Assembly (NCBI GenBank): GCA_021292105.1 | Contig: CM037871.1 | Coordinates: 40,107,337 to 40,171,336, forward strand | Length of the DNA stretch: 64,000 bases | Source: Anadara kagoshimensis | Taxonomy: Eukaryota; Mollusca; Bivalvia; Arcoida; Arcidae | Reading direction: 5' to 3' | Shown here: positions 24,524-38,200 of the stretch, piece after piece | Position numbering within the stretch: the stretch's first letter is position 1 | Layout: every line of letters begins with the position of its first letter | Position numbers and translations under genes: made by a program | Notes under the pieces: generated by a model | What the model saw: the letters and a program-made list of their open reading frames with translations, nothing else | What the model was told of the DNA's origin: nothing | Databases searched by the model: none

Positions 24524-24732
24524 AATTGACGAATTGCCGGCCATGCCAATAATGTTTCAACAAAGGTCAAGTATGCTTGAATTACACACAAAAGAATGAA
24601 AACTCAGCCTAAATTGTGCCATTTAATGACGTCACTGACACTAGTACGTCATTAGTTGCCATGACACTGCTTTTGTACCATGACAGAGGCAAGTGTCGAA
24701 ACATATAAGGCATGGCCGGAGATACGTCAATT
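24524..24732 (+). mobile_element. Family E MITE, copy 2 (209 bp)
   Basis: It has the same termini as copy 1 at 20884-21092 and better paired arms: ATTGACGAATTGCCGGCC against GGCCGGAGATACGTCAAT. It also keeps the central TGACGTCACTGACACTAG. The identical length and shared CRE indicate two insertions of one family about 3.6 kb apart, on either side of the CCDC87-like terminal exon. Confidence 0.8.
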
Positions 24733-25579
24733 TAGTTCACCCTTGGGTCATACACCCTGTTTATACATTCCACTTTCATATAAATGAAACAAGTAATGTT
24801 TTTAAATAAAAATACACTAATTTTGTTTAATATTTGATTTTGTAGGAGTAATAAGACTAGGGTGAATCGACTCGGGTGTGCAGGCAATAAGGCAAAATGA
24901 CTCCATATTGTATGGCCAATATGTTTACATGATAAACAAATTTGGTTTATCAAATAAAATTGATGAATATATTTTTGTGTCTTAGTATCATCGATTTTTA
25001 TTTATTTTCAAATATTACACCGATAAATGTATTTAATTCAAGTTAATTTAACTTGAAAGAACCTAATAACGTCTGATGTCAATTATCATTTGGACCTATT
25101 ACCTACTGTATTTCCATAAATTGAGTGCAAATAATATTTTTAATTTAAAACATTATTGTTCAGTTCATAGAGAAATTTGATCAAATTTATACTCCAATTG
25201 AGCCTCAATCAAAGTTACATCAGGATATTTAGGGTCAGGTAGGTCATTGTTGTTCCGTTTTTTTCCAGGTGTGATCATCTTGAATATTTCAATTATGACA
25301 TAACGTTTATATTTGTTCCAAGTAAGAAGGTACAGAAGGCATAATTTTGACATAGTCATATTTGTTGTTTTGTTAAAAAGTTCAAAAATTGCTCTATGTA
25401 CAGAATTAAGTTCATTTTTTCATGAATGACAAATATTTTTTCCTATTAGGTCAGTATATTCTGTATTAAGTTTTGACAAATTTTTCGTGAGTTTGTTTGA
25501 AAATACGACTTTATTCTTGCATTTTCCATGTGCACTGAATTTGTGGAAATACAGTAGCTAGCATCACAAACAACAATCC

Positions 25580-25720
25580 TTTCCAAACCACAATCCCAAA
25601 AGCAAAGTAAAAACTGAAAACTGGCAACTTAAATTAAACATGTGAACCTCTACCATGGACCATAAAAGTGGGATCTGGTGCTCCGAAAGGGTAAGCACAT
25701 ACTGTCTAGCTAGCTACACC
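25580..25720 (+). repeat. 120-bp dispersed repeat, copy 1 of 3
   Basis: It shares ACAATCCCAAAAGCAAAG, TGAAAACTGGCA, ACATGTGAAC and GGTGCTCCGAAAGGGTAAGC with 27055-27182 and 61455-61577, all in the same orientation. Termini and origin are unknown. Confidence 0.65.
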
Positions 25721-26249
25721 TGCAAGTTGCAACATGTTATATTAAAAATTGAGAAGAGAACTATGGCAGCCTTTATACGGCCTAAAGAACAAAATAAATA
25801 TTCCTGAAATATTTTGAAACTTTTGATACAACAAAATATGTCATTTGCTACCTGCAAAAAACAACACCATATACAGTACTTACAGAAGGTTCATTATCTC
25901 TATAGCCATATACTGTAAATGTTTAGATTTTAGTGTGCACAGAATTTAGCTTAAACTACAATTTGGGTATATTTATGTGGACTTGATTTGCCATAAATTT
26001 CATGGATGACTTTGTTTACTATGATTGTATTTAATACGACTGTAGATTTAAATTAACATTACTGCATCATCATGAAAATCACTAAAATGAGTACACTGCT
26101 AAAATTAATATGTCAGTATTTATACACTATGAACTTTGTAAAAAGCTGATGACATCTCAATATAAGTGAAATATACTTGAGTGTAACATCATCTCAATCA
26201 AAATAAAATTAATCATAAAACAAACAGGAGAAACAAATTTTTAAAATCC

Positions 26250-26255
26250 TTTATT
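26250..26255 (-). promoter_or_regulatory. Polyadenylation signal of MRPS30
   Basis: AATAAA on the minus strand lies 27 bases downstream of the stop codon, which implies a very short 3' UTR. That would be usual for a compact housekeeping transcript. Confidence 0.65.
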
Positions 26256-26281
26256 ACGGCACCACACAATACAAACATCAT

Positions 26282-29200
26282 TTAACTTTGATCATATACT
26301 ATTTCTTTTTCCTCCTCGATCACAATAACTTCCTTTTCAAAGTACATATCCGGTTTCGCCATGTGGTCTGGTGAATCTGGTGGTATTGTTGGCTTTAAGT
26401 TATACCCTCTATCAACTGGTTCTAACACAATAAATTTGAGTAAGTTTTTAAATACATCATCGTTAAATCCCTTTACTTCTCCGTTCTCGATAACGTCATA
26501 TAAGTTTGCTTCTGGAATTTGCCAGCAGATATTTTGAAATGGATTACTATCGTTACATTTCCACAGTTGTAGTGTATTAAGCTGGTAGGCATGGAAGGAG
26601 AAGGTTTTACCGTTCGTTAATATTGTCTGTGTTGTAAATGGGTAAGTTACGTCTATGTATGAATTAAATCCTGTAATAGAAGTTTTAAAAAAAATTACAA
26701 TTTATTCCATGTACATGGTGTCAAAAGAAAACAATGCATCACAAGTTATACTTATGCCCTCACAATAGCATGACAGAAATACTGGTATTTCACTCAAATA
26801 AACAAAAGGCAATAGCTCTGTCAAATCGGGTTCGCCAGTTACAAAACATGAATTCTAACAAGATATTACCATGATAAACACTTGTATTAAGTTTTATTAA
26901 ATTTTGCTGAGAAATTTCGTTTTTTGAGCGCTGACAAGGAAAGTGTAATATATGTATGTATGGGCCAAATCCAAACTTCATTTGCGAGGCAAAAAAAAAG
27001 GCACCAATGGCCATGTACAACATACCAAACAGAAATATACCTATTTAGTATTCATGATCAAATCACAATCCCAAAGCAAAGTAAAATCTTTGAAAACTGG
27101 CATATTCTATTAAAATGTGAACTTAATCATGGAAGTGAAGCAAGGTGCTCCGGAAGGGTAAGTACCTCCTGTCTAGCTGGTTACAATTTATCATATAAAT
27201 AAAATAAATAAACGCAAAAAAGCTTTAGTTTTAAAGTCAACTGGCAAAAACATTTTGTATTTATTTTATTTATAACTACAAATTAATGTCTTGTTGATGA
27301 GATGATTACCATGTAGTGGATCCAACTGGAGCTCAAGCCCATGATTCTTAAATCATATGTCTACTACTTTAACCACTCTGTTACATTATATAATGTAGTG
27401 GATCCAGCTGGAGCTCAAGCCCATGATTCTTAAATCATATGTCTACTACTTTAACCACTCTGTTACATTATATAATGTAGTGGATCCAACTGGAGCTCAA
27501 GCCCATGATTCTTAAATCATATGTCTACTACTTTAACCACTCTTGTTACATTATATAATGTAGTGGATCCAACTGGAGCTCAAGCCCATGATTCTTAAAT
27601 CATATGTCTACTACTTTAACCACTCTGTTACATTATATAATGTAGTGGATCCAGCTGGAGCTCAAGCCCATGATTCTTAAATCATATGTCTACTACTTTA
27701 ACCACTCTGTTACATTATATAATGTAGTGGATCCAACTGGAGCTCAAGCCCATGATTCTTAAATCATATGTCTACTACTTTAACCACTCTTGTTACATTA
27801 TATAATGTAGTGGATCCAGCTGGAGCTCAAGCCCATGATTCTTAAATCATATGTCTACTACTTTAACCACTCTGTTACATTATATAATGTAGTGGATCCA
27901 GCTGGAGCTCAAGCCCATGATTCTTAAATCATATGTCTACTACTTTAACCACTCTGTTACATTATATAATGTAGTGGATCCAGCTGGAGCTCAAGCCCAT
28001 GATTCTTAAATCATATGTCTACTACTTTAACCACTCTGTTACATTATATAATGTAGTGGATCCAGCTGGAGCTCAAGCCCATGATTCTTAAATCATATGT
28101 CTACTACTTTAACCACTCTTGTACATTATATAATGTAGTGGATCCAACTGGAGCTCAAGCCCATGATTCTTAAATCATATGTCTACTACTTTAACCACTC
28201 TGTTACATTATATAATGTAGTGGATCCAGCTGGAGCTCAAGCCCATGATTCTTAAATCATATGTCTACTACTTTAACCACTCTGTTACATTATATAATGT
28301 AGTGGATCCAACTGGAGCTCAAGCCATGATTCTTAAATCATATGTCTACTACTTTAACCACTCTGTTACATTATATAATGTAGTGGATCCAACTGGAGCT
28401 CAAGCCCATGATTCTTAAATCATATGTCTACTACTTTAACCACTCTGTTACATTATATAATGTAGTGGATCCAACTGGAGCTCAAGCCCATGATTCTTAA
28501 ATCATATGTCTACTACTTTAACCACTCTGTTACATTATATAATGTAGTGGATCCAACTGGAGCTCAAGCCCATGATTCTTAAATCATATGTCTACTACTT
28601 TAACCACTCTGTTACATTATATAATGTAGTGGATCCAGCTGGAGCTCAAGCCCATGATTCTTAAATCATATGTCTACTACTTTAACCACTCTGTTACATT
28701 ATATAATGTAGTGGATCCAACTGGAGCTCAAGCCCATGATTCTTAAATCATATGTCTACTACTTTAACCACTCTGTTACATTATATAATGTAGTGGATCC
28801 AACTGGAGCTCAAGCCCATGATTCTTAAATCATATGTCTACTACTTTAACCACTCTGTTACATTATATAATGTAGTGGATCCAACTGGAGCTCAAGCCCA
28901 TGATTCTTAAATCATATGTCTACTACTTTAACCACTCTGTTACATTATATAATGTAGTGGATCCAGCTGGAGCTCAAGCCCATGATTCTTAACTCATATG
29001 TCTACTACTTTAACCACTCTGTTACATTATATAATGTAGTGGATCCAACTGGAGCTCAAGCCCATGATTCTTAAATCATATGTCTACTACTTTAACCACT
29101 CTGTTACATTATATAATGTAGTGGATCCAACTTGAGCTCAAGCCCATGATTCTTAAATCATATGTCTACTACTTTAACCACTCTGTTACATTATATAATG

Positions 29201-32200
29201 TAGTGGATCCAACTTGAGCTCAAGCCCATGCTTCTTAAATCATATGTCTACTACTTTAACCACTCTGTTACATTATATAATGTAGTGGATCCAACTGGAG
29301 CTCAAGCCCATGATTCTTAAATCATATGTCTACTACTTTAACCACTCTGTTACATTATATAATGTAGTGGATCCAACTGGAGCTCAAGCCCATGATTCTT
29401 AAATCATATGTCTACTACTTTAACCACTCTGTTACATTATATAATGTAGTGGATCCAACTGGAGCTCAAGCCCATGATTCTTAAATCATATGTCTACTAC
29501 TTTAACCACTCTGTTACATTATATAATGTAGTGGATCCAGCTGGAGCTCAAGCCCATGATTCTTAAATCATATGTCTACTACTTTAACCACTCTGTTACA
29601 TTATATAATGTAGTGGATCCAACTGGAGCTCAAGCCCATGATTCTTAAATCATATGTCTACTACTTTAACCACTCTGTTACATTATATAATGTAGTGGAT
29701 CCAACTGGAGCTCAAGCCCATGATTCTTAAATCATATGTCTACTACTTTAACCACTCTGTTACATTATATAATGTAGTGGATCCAGCTGGAGCTCAAGCC
29801 CATGATTCTTAAATCATATGTCTACTACTTTAACCACTCTGTTACATTATATAATGTAGTGGATCCAACTGGAGCTCAAGCCCATGATTCTTAAATCATA
29901 TGTCTACTACTTTAACCACTCTGTTACATTATATAATGTAGTGGATCCAGCTGGAGCTCAAGCCCATGATTCTTAAATCATATGTCTACTACTTTAACCA
30001 CTCTGTTACATTATAAATGTAGTGGATCCAACTGGAGCTCAAGCCCATGATTCTTAAATCATATGTCTACTACTTTAACCACTCTGTTACATTATATAAT
30101 GTAGTGGATCCAACTGGAGCTCAAGCCCATGATTCTTAAATCATATGTCTACTACTTTAACCACTCTGTTACATTATATAATGTAGTGGATCCAACTGGA
30201 GCTCAAGCCCATGATTCTTAAATCATATGTCTACTACTTTAACCACTCTGTTACATTATATAATGTAGTGGATCCAGCTGGAGCTCAAGCCCATGATTCT
30301 TAAATCATATGTCTACTACTTTAACCACTCTGTTACATTATATAATGTAGTGGATCCAACTGGAGCTCAAGCCCATGATTCTTAAATCATATGTCTACTA
30401 CTTTAACCACTCTGTTACATTAATAATGTAGTGGATCCAGCTGGAGCTCAAGCCCATGATTCTTAAATCATATGTCTACTACTTTAACCACTCTGTTACA
30501 TTATATAATGTAGTGGATCCAGCTGGAGCTCAAGCCCATGATTCTTAAATCATATGTCTACTACTTTAACCACTCTGTTACATTATATAATGTAGTGGAT
30601 CCAACTGGAGCTCAAGCCCATGATTCTTAAATCATATGTCTACTACTTTAACCACTCTGTTACATTATATAATGTAGTGGATCCAGCTGGAGCTCAAGCC
30701 CATGATTCTTAAATCATATGTCTACTACTTTAACCACTCTGTTACATTTATAATGTAGTGGATCCAGCTGGAGCTCAAGCCCATGATTCTTAAATCATAT
30801 GTCTACTACTTTAACCACTCTGTTACATTATATAATGTAGTGGATCCAACTGGAGCTCAAGCCCATGATTCTTAAATCATATGTCTACTACTTTAACCAC
30901 TCTGTTACATTATATAATGTAGTGGATCCAGCTGGAGCTCAAGCCCATGATTCTTAAATCATATGTCTACTACTTTAACCACTCTGTTACATTATATAAT
31001 GTAGTGGATCCAACTGGAGCTCAAGCCCATGATTCTTAAATCATATGTCTACTACTTTAACCACTCTGTTACATTATATAATGTAGTGGATCCAACTGGA
31101 GCTCAAGCCCATGATTCTTAAATCATATGTCTACTACTTTAACCACTCTGTTACATTATATAATGTAGTGGATCCAACTGGAGCTCAAGCCCATGATTCT
31201 TAAATCATATGTCTACTACTTTAACCACTCTGTTACATTATTAATGTAGTGGATCCAACTGGAGCTCAAGCCCATGATTCTTAAATCATATGTCTACTAC
31301 TTTAACCACTCTGTTACATTATATAATGTAGTGGATCCAACTGGAGCTCAAGCCCATGATTCTTAAATCATATGTCTACTACTTTAACCACTCTGTTACA
31401 TTATATAATGTAGTGGATCCAACTGGAGCTCAAGCCCATGATTCTTAAATCATATGTCTACTACTTTAACCACTCTGTTACATTATATAATGTAGTGGAT
31501 CCAACTGGAGCTCAAGCCCATGATTCTTAAATCATTGTCTACTACTTTAACCACTCTGTTACATTATATAATGTAGTGGATCCAGCTGGAGCTCAAGCCC
31601 ATGATTCTTAAATCATATGTCTACTACTTTAACCACTCTGTTACATTATATAATGTAGTGGATCCAACTGGAGCTCAAGCCCATGATTCTTAAATCATAG
31701 TCTACTACTTTAACCACTCTGTTACATTATATAATGTAGTGGATCCAACTGGAGCTCAAGCCCATGATTCTTAAATCATATGTCTACTACTTTAACCACT
31801 CTGTTACATTATATAATGTAGTGGATCCAACTGGAGCTCAAGCCCATGATTCTTAAATCATATGTCTACTACTTTAACCACTCTGTTACATTATATAATG
31901 TAGTGGATCCAACTGGAGCTCAAGCCCATGATTCTTAAATCATATGTCTACTACTTTAACCACTCTGTTACATTATATAATGTAGTGGATCCAACTGGAG
32001 CTCAAGCCCATGATTCTTAAATCATATGTCTACTACTTTAACCACTCTGTTACATTATATAATGTAGTGGATCCAACTGGAGCTCAAGCCCATGATTCTT
32101 AAATCATATGTCTACTACTTTAACCACTCTGTTACATTATATAATGTAGTGGATCCAACTGGAGCTCAAGCCCATGATTCTTAAATCATATGTCTACTAC

Positions 32201-35200
32201 TTTAACCACTCTGTTACATTATATAATGTAGTGGATCCAACTGGAGCTCAAGCCCATGATTCTTAAATCATATGTCTACTACTTTAACCACTCTGTTACA
32301 TTATATAATGTAGTGGATCCAACTGGAGCTCAAGCCCATGATTCTTAAATCATATGTCTACTACTTTAACCACTCTGTTACATTATATAATGTAGTGGAT
32401 CCAACTGGAGCTCAAGCCCATGATTCTTAAATCATATGTCTACTACTTTAACCACTCTGTTACATTATATAATGTAGTGGATCCAGCTGGAGCTCAAGCC
32501 CATGATTCTTAAATCATATGTCTACTACTTTAACCACTCTGTTACATTATATAATGTAGTGGATCCAGCTGGAGCTCAAGCCCATGATTCTTAAATCATA
32601 TGTCTACTACTTTAACCACTCTGTTACATTATATAATGTAGTGGATCCAACTGGAGCTCAAGCCCATGATTCTTAAATCATATGTCTACTACTTTAACCA
32701 CTCTGTTACATTATATAATGTAGTGGATCCAACTGGAGCTCAAGCCCATGATTCTTAAATCATATGTCTACTACTTTAACCACTCTGTTGCATTATATAA
32801 TGTAGTGGATCCAACTGGAGCTCAAGCCCATGATTCTTAAATCATATGTCTACTACTTTAACCACTCTGTTACATTATATAATGTAGTGGATCCAACTGG
32901 AGCTCAAGCCCATGATTCTTAAATCATATGTCTACTACTTTAACCACTCTGTTACATTATATAATGTAGTGGATCCAACTGGAGCTCAAGCCCATGATTC
33001 TTAAATCATATGTCTACTACTTTAACCACTCTGTTACATTATATAATGTAGTGGATCCAACTGGAGCTCAAGCCCATGATTCTTAAATCATATGTCTACT
33101 ACTTTAACCACTCTGTTACATTATATAATGTAGTGGATCCAACTGGAGCTCAAGCCCATGATTCTTAAATCATATGTCTACTACTTTAACCACTCTGTTA
33201 CATTATATAATGTAGTGGATCCAACTGGAGCTCAAGCCCATGATTCTTAAATCATATGTCTACTACTTTAACCACTCTGTTACATTATATAATGTAGTGG
33301 ATCCAACTGGAGCTCAAGCCCATGATTCTTAAATCATATGTCTACTACTTTAACCACTCTGTTACATTATATAATGTAGTGGATCCAACTGGAGCTCAAG
33401 CCCATGATTCTTAAATCATATGTCTACTACTTTAACCACTCTGTTACATTATATAATGTAGTGGATCCAACTGGAGCTCAAGCCCATGATTCTTAAATCA
33501 TATGTCTACTACTTTAACCACTCTGTTACATTATATAATGTAGTGGATCCAGCTGGAGCTCAAGCCCATGATTCTTAAATCATATGTCTACTACTTTAAC
33601 CACTCTGTTACATTATATAATGTAGTGGATCCAACTGGAGCTCAAGCCCATGATTCTTAAATCATATGTCTACTACTTTAACCACTCTGTTACATTATAT
33701 AATGTAGTGGATCCAACTGGAGCTCAAGCCCATGATTCTTAAATCATATGTCTACTACTTTAACCACTCTGTTACATTATATAATGTAGTGGATCCAACT
33801 GGAGCTCAAGCCCATGATTCTTAAATCATATGTCTACTACTTTAACCACTCTGTTACATTATTAATGTAGTGGATCCAGCTGGAGCTCAAGCCCATGATT
33901 CTTAAATCATATGTCTACTACTTTAACCACTCTGTTACATTATATAATGTAGTGGATCCAACTGGAGCTCAAGCCCATGATTCTTAAATCATATGTCTAC
34001 TACTTTAACCACTCTGTTACATTATATAATGTAGTGGATCCAACTGGAGCTCAAGCCCATGATTCTTAAATCATATGTCTACTACTTTAACCACTCTGTT
34101 ACATTATATAATGTAGTGGATCCAACTGGAGCTCAAGCCCATGATTCTTAAATCATATGTCTACTACTTTAACCACTCTGTTACATTATATAATGTAGTG
34201 GATCCAGCTGGAGCTCAAGCCCATGATTCTTAAATCATATGTCTACTACTTTAACCACTCTGTTACATTATATAATGTAGTGGATCCAACTGGAGCTCAA
34301 GCCCATGATTCTTAAATCATATGTCTACTACTTTAACCACTCTGTTACATTATATAATGTAGTGGATCCAACTGGAGCTCAAGCCCATGATTCTTAAATC
34401 ATATGTCTACTACTTTAACCACTCTGTTACATTATATAATGTAGTGGATCCAACTGGAGCTCAAGCCCATGATTCTTAAATCATATGTCTACTACTTTAA
34501 CCACTCTGTTACATTATATAATGTAGTGGATCCAACTGGAGCTCAAGCCCATGATTCTTAAATCATATGTCTACTACTTTAACCACTCTGTTACATTATA
34601 TAATGTAGTGGATCCAACTGGAGCTCAAGCCCATGATTCTTAAATCATATGTCTACTACTTTAACCACTCTGTTACATTATATAATGTAGTGGATCCAAC
34701 TGGAGCTCAAGCCCATGATTCTTAAATCATATGTCTACTACTTTAACCACTCTGTTACATTATATAATGTAGTGGATCCAGCTGGAGCTCAAGCCCATGA
34801 TTCTTAAATCATATGTCTACTACTTTAACCACTCTGTTACATTATATAATGTAGTGGATCCAACTGGAGCTCAAGCCCATGATTCTTAAATCATATGTCT
34901 ACTACTTTAACCACTCTGTTACATTATATAATGTAGTGGATCCAACTGGAGCTCAAGCCCATGATTCTTAAATCATATGTCTACTACTTTAACCACTCTG
35001 TTACATTATATAATGTAGTGGATCCAACTGGAGCTCAAGCCCATGATTCTTAAATCATATGTCTACTACTTTAACCACTCTGTTACATTATATAATGTAG
35101 TGGATCCAACTGGAGCTCAAGCCCATGATTCTTAAATCATATGTCTACTACTTTAACCACTCTGTTACATTATATAATGTAGTGGATCCAACTGGAGCTC

Positions 35201-38200
35201 AAGCCCATGATTCTTAAATCATATGTCTACTACTTTAACCACTCTGTTACATTATATAATGTAGTGGATCCAGCTGGAGCTCAAGCCCATGATTCTTAAA
35301 TCATATGTCTACTACTTTAACCACTCTGTTACATTATATAATGTAGTGGATCCAACTGGAGCTCAAGCCCATGATTCTTAAATCATATGTCTACTACTTT
35401 AACCACTCTGTTACATTATATAATGTAGTGGATCCAACTGGAGCTCAAGCCCATGATTCTTAAATCATATGTCTACTACTTTAACCACTCTGTTACATTA
35501 TATAATGTAGTGGATCCAACTGGAGCTCAAGCCCATGATTCTTAAATCATATGTCTACTACTTTAACCACTCTGTTACATTATATAATGTAGTGGATCCA
35601 ACTGGAGCTCAAGCCCATGATTCTTAAATCATATGTCTACTACTTTAACCACTCTGTTACATTATATAATGTAGTGGATCCAACTGGAGCTCAAGCCCAT
35701 GATTCTTAAATCATAGTCTACTACTTTAACCACTCTGTTACATTATATAATGTAGTGATCCAACTGGAGCTCAAGCCCATGATTCTTAAATCATATGTCT
35801 ACTACTTTAACCACTCTGTTACATTATATAATGTAGTGGATCCAACTGGAGCTCAAGCCCATGATTCTTAAATCATATGTCTACTACTTTAACCACTCTG
35901 TTACATTATATAATGTAGTGGATCCAACTGGAGCTCAAGCCCATGATTCTTAAATCATATGTCTACTACTTTAACCACTCTGTTACATTATATAATGTAG
36001 TGGATCCAACTGGAGCTCAAGCCCATGATTCTTAAATCATATGTCTACTACTTTAACCACTCTGTTACATTATATAATGTAGTGGATCCAACTGGAGCTC
36101 AAGCCCATGATTCTTAAATCATATGTCTACTACTTTAACCACTCTGTTACATTATATAATGTAGTGGATCCAACTGGAGCTCAAGCCCATGATTCTTAAA
36201 TCATAGTCTACTACTTTAACCACTCTGTTACATTATATAATGTAGTGGATCCAACTGGAGCTCAAGCCCATGATTCTTAAATCATATGTCTACTACTTTA
36301 ACCACTCTGTTACATTATATAATGTAGTGGATCCAACTGGAGCTCAAGCCCATGATTCTTAAATCATATGTCTACTACTTTAACCACTCTGTTACATTAT
36401 ATAATGTAGTGGATCCAACTGGAGCTCAAGCCCATGATTCTTAAATCATATGTCTACTACTTTAACCACTCTGTTACATTATATAATGTAGTGGATCCAG
36501 CTGGAGCTCAAGCCCATGATTCTTAAATCATATGTCTACTACTTTAACCACTCTGTTACATATATAATGTAGTGGATCCAGCTGGAGCTCAAGCCCATGA
36601 TTCTTAAATCATATGTCTACTACTTTAACCACTCTGTTACATTATATAATGTAGTGGATCCAGCTGGAGCTCAAGCCCATGATTCTTAAATCATATGTCT
36701 ACTACTTTAACCACTCTGTTACATTATATAATGTAGTGGATCCAACTGGAGCTCAAGCCCATGATTCTTAAATCATATGTCTACTACTTTAACCACTCTG
36801 TTGCATTATATAATGTAGTGGATCCAACTGGAGCTCAAGCCCATGATTCTTAAATCATATGTCTACTACTTTAACCACTCTGTTACATTATATAATGTAG
36901 TGGATCCAACTGGAGCTCAAGCCCATGATTCTTAAATCATATGTCTACTACTTTAACCACTCTGTTACATTATATAATGTAGTGGATCCAACTGGAGCTC
37001 AAGCCATGATTCTTAAATCATATGTCTACTACTTTAACCACTCTGTTACATTATATAATGTAGTGGATCCAACTGGAGCTCAAGCCCATGATTCTTAAAT
37101 CATATGTCTACTACTTTAACCACTCTGTTACATTATAATGTAGTGGATCCAACTGGAGCTCAAGCCCATGATTCTTAAATCATATGTCTACTACTTTAAC
37201 CACTCTGTTACATTATATAATGTAGTGGATCCAACTGGAGCTCAAGCCCATGATTCTTAAATCATATGTCTACTACTTTAACCACTCTGTTACATTATAT
37301 AATGTAGTGGATCCAACTGGAGCTCAAGCCCATGATTCTTAAATCATATGTCTACTACTTTAACCACTCTGTTACATTATATAATGTAGTGGATCCAGCT
37401 GGAGCTCAAGCCCATGATTCTTAAATCATATGTCTACTACTTTAACCACTCTGTTACATTATATAATGTAGTGGATCCAACTGGAGCTCAAGCCCATGAT
37501 TCTTAAATCATATGTCTACTACTTTAACCACTCTGTTACATTATATAATGTAGTGGATCCACTGGAGCTCAAGCCCATGATTCTTAAATCATATGTCTAC
37601 TACTTTAACCACTCTGTTACATTATATAATGTAGTGGATCCAACTGGAGCTCAAGCCCATGATTCTTAAATCATATGTCTACTACTTTAACCACTCTGTT
37701 ACATTATATAATGTAGTGGATCCAACTGGAGCTCAAGCCCATGATTCTTAAATCATATGTCTACTACTTTAACCACTCTGTTACATTATATAATGTAGTG
37801 GATCCAACTGGAGCTCAAGCCCATGATTCTTAAATCATATGTCTACTACTTTAACCACTCTGTTACATTATATAATGTAGTGGATCCAGCTGGAGCTCAA
37901 GCCCATGATTCTTAAATCTATGTCTACTACTTTAACCACTCTGTTACATTATATAATGTAGTGGATCCAACTGGAGCTCAAGCCCATGATTCTTAAATCA
38001 TATGTCTACTACTTTAACCACTCTGTTACATTATATAATGTAGTGGATCCAACTGGAGCTCAAGCCCATGATTCTTAAATCATATGTCTACTACTTTAAC
38101 CACTCTGTTACATTATATAATGTAGTGGATCCAACTGGAGCTCAAGCCCATGATTCTTAAATCATATGTCTACTACTTTAACCACTCTGTTACATTATAT

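Larger units (their letters stand above)
21870..26281. other. Convergent intergenic region between the CCDC87-like gene and MRPS30
   Basis: Both flanking genes end here (plus-strand stop at 21869, minus-strand stop at 26282). The region contains the CCDC87-like 3' UTR, two SINE copies (23040-23240, 23630-23860), a family E MITE (24524-24732) and one copy of a 120-bp dispersed repeat (25580-25720). Open frames of about 65-108 codons within it overlap the repeats and lack splice or codon signals. No further gene is supported. Confidence 0.6.
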
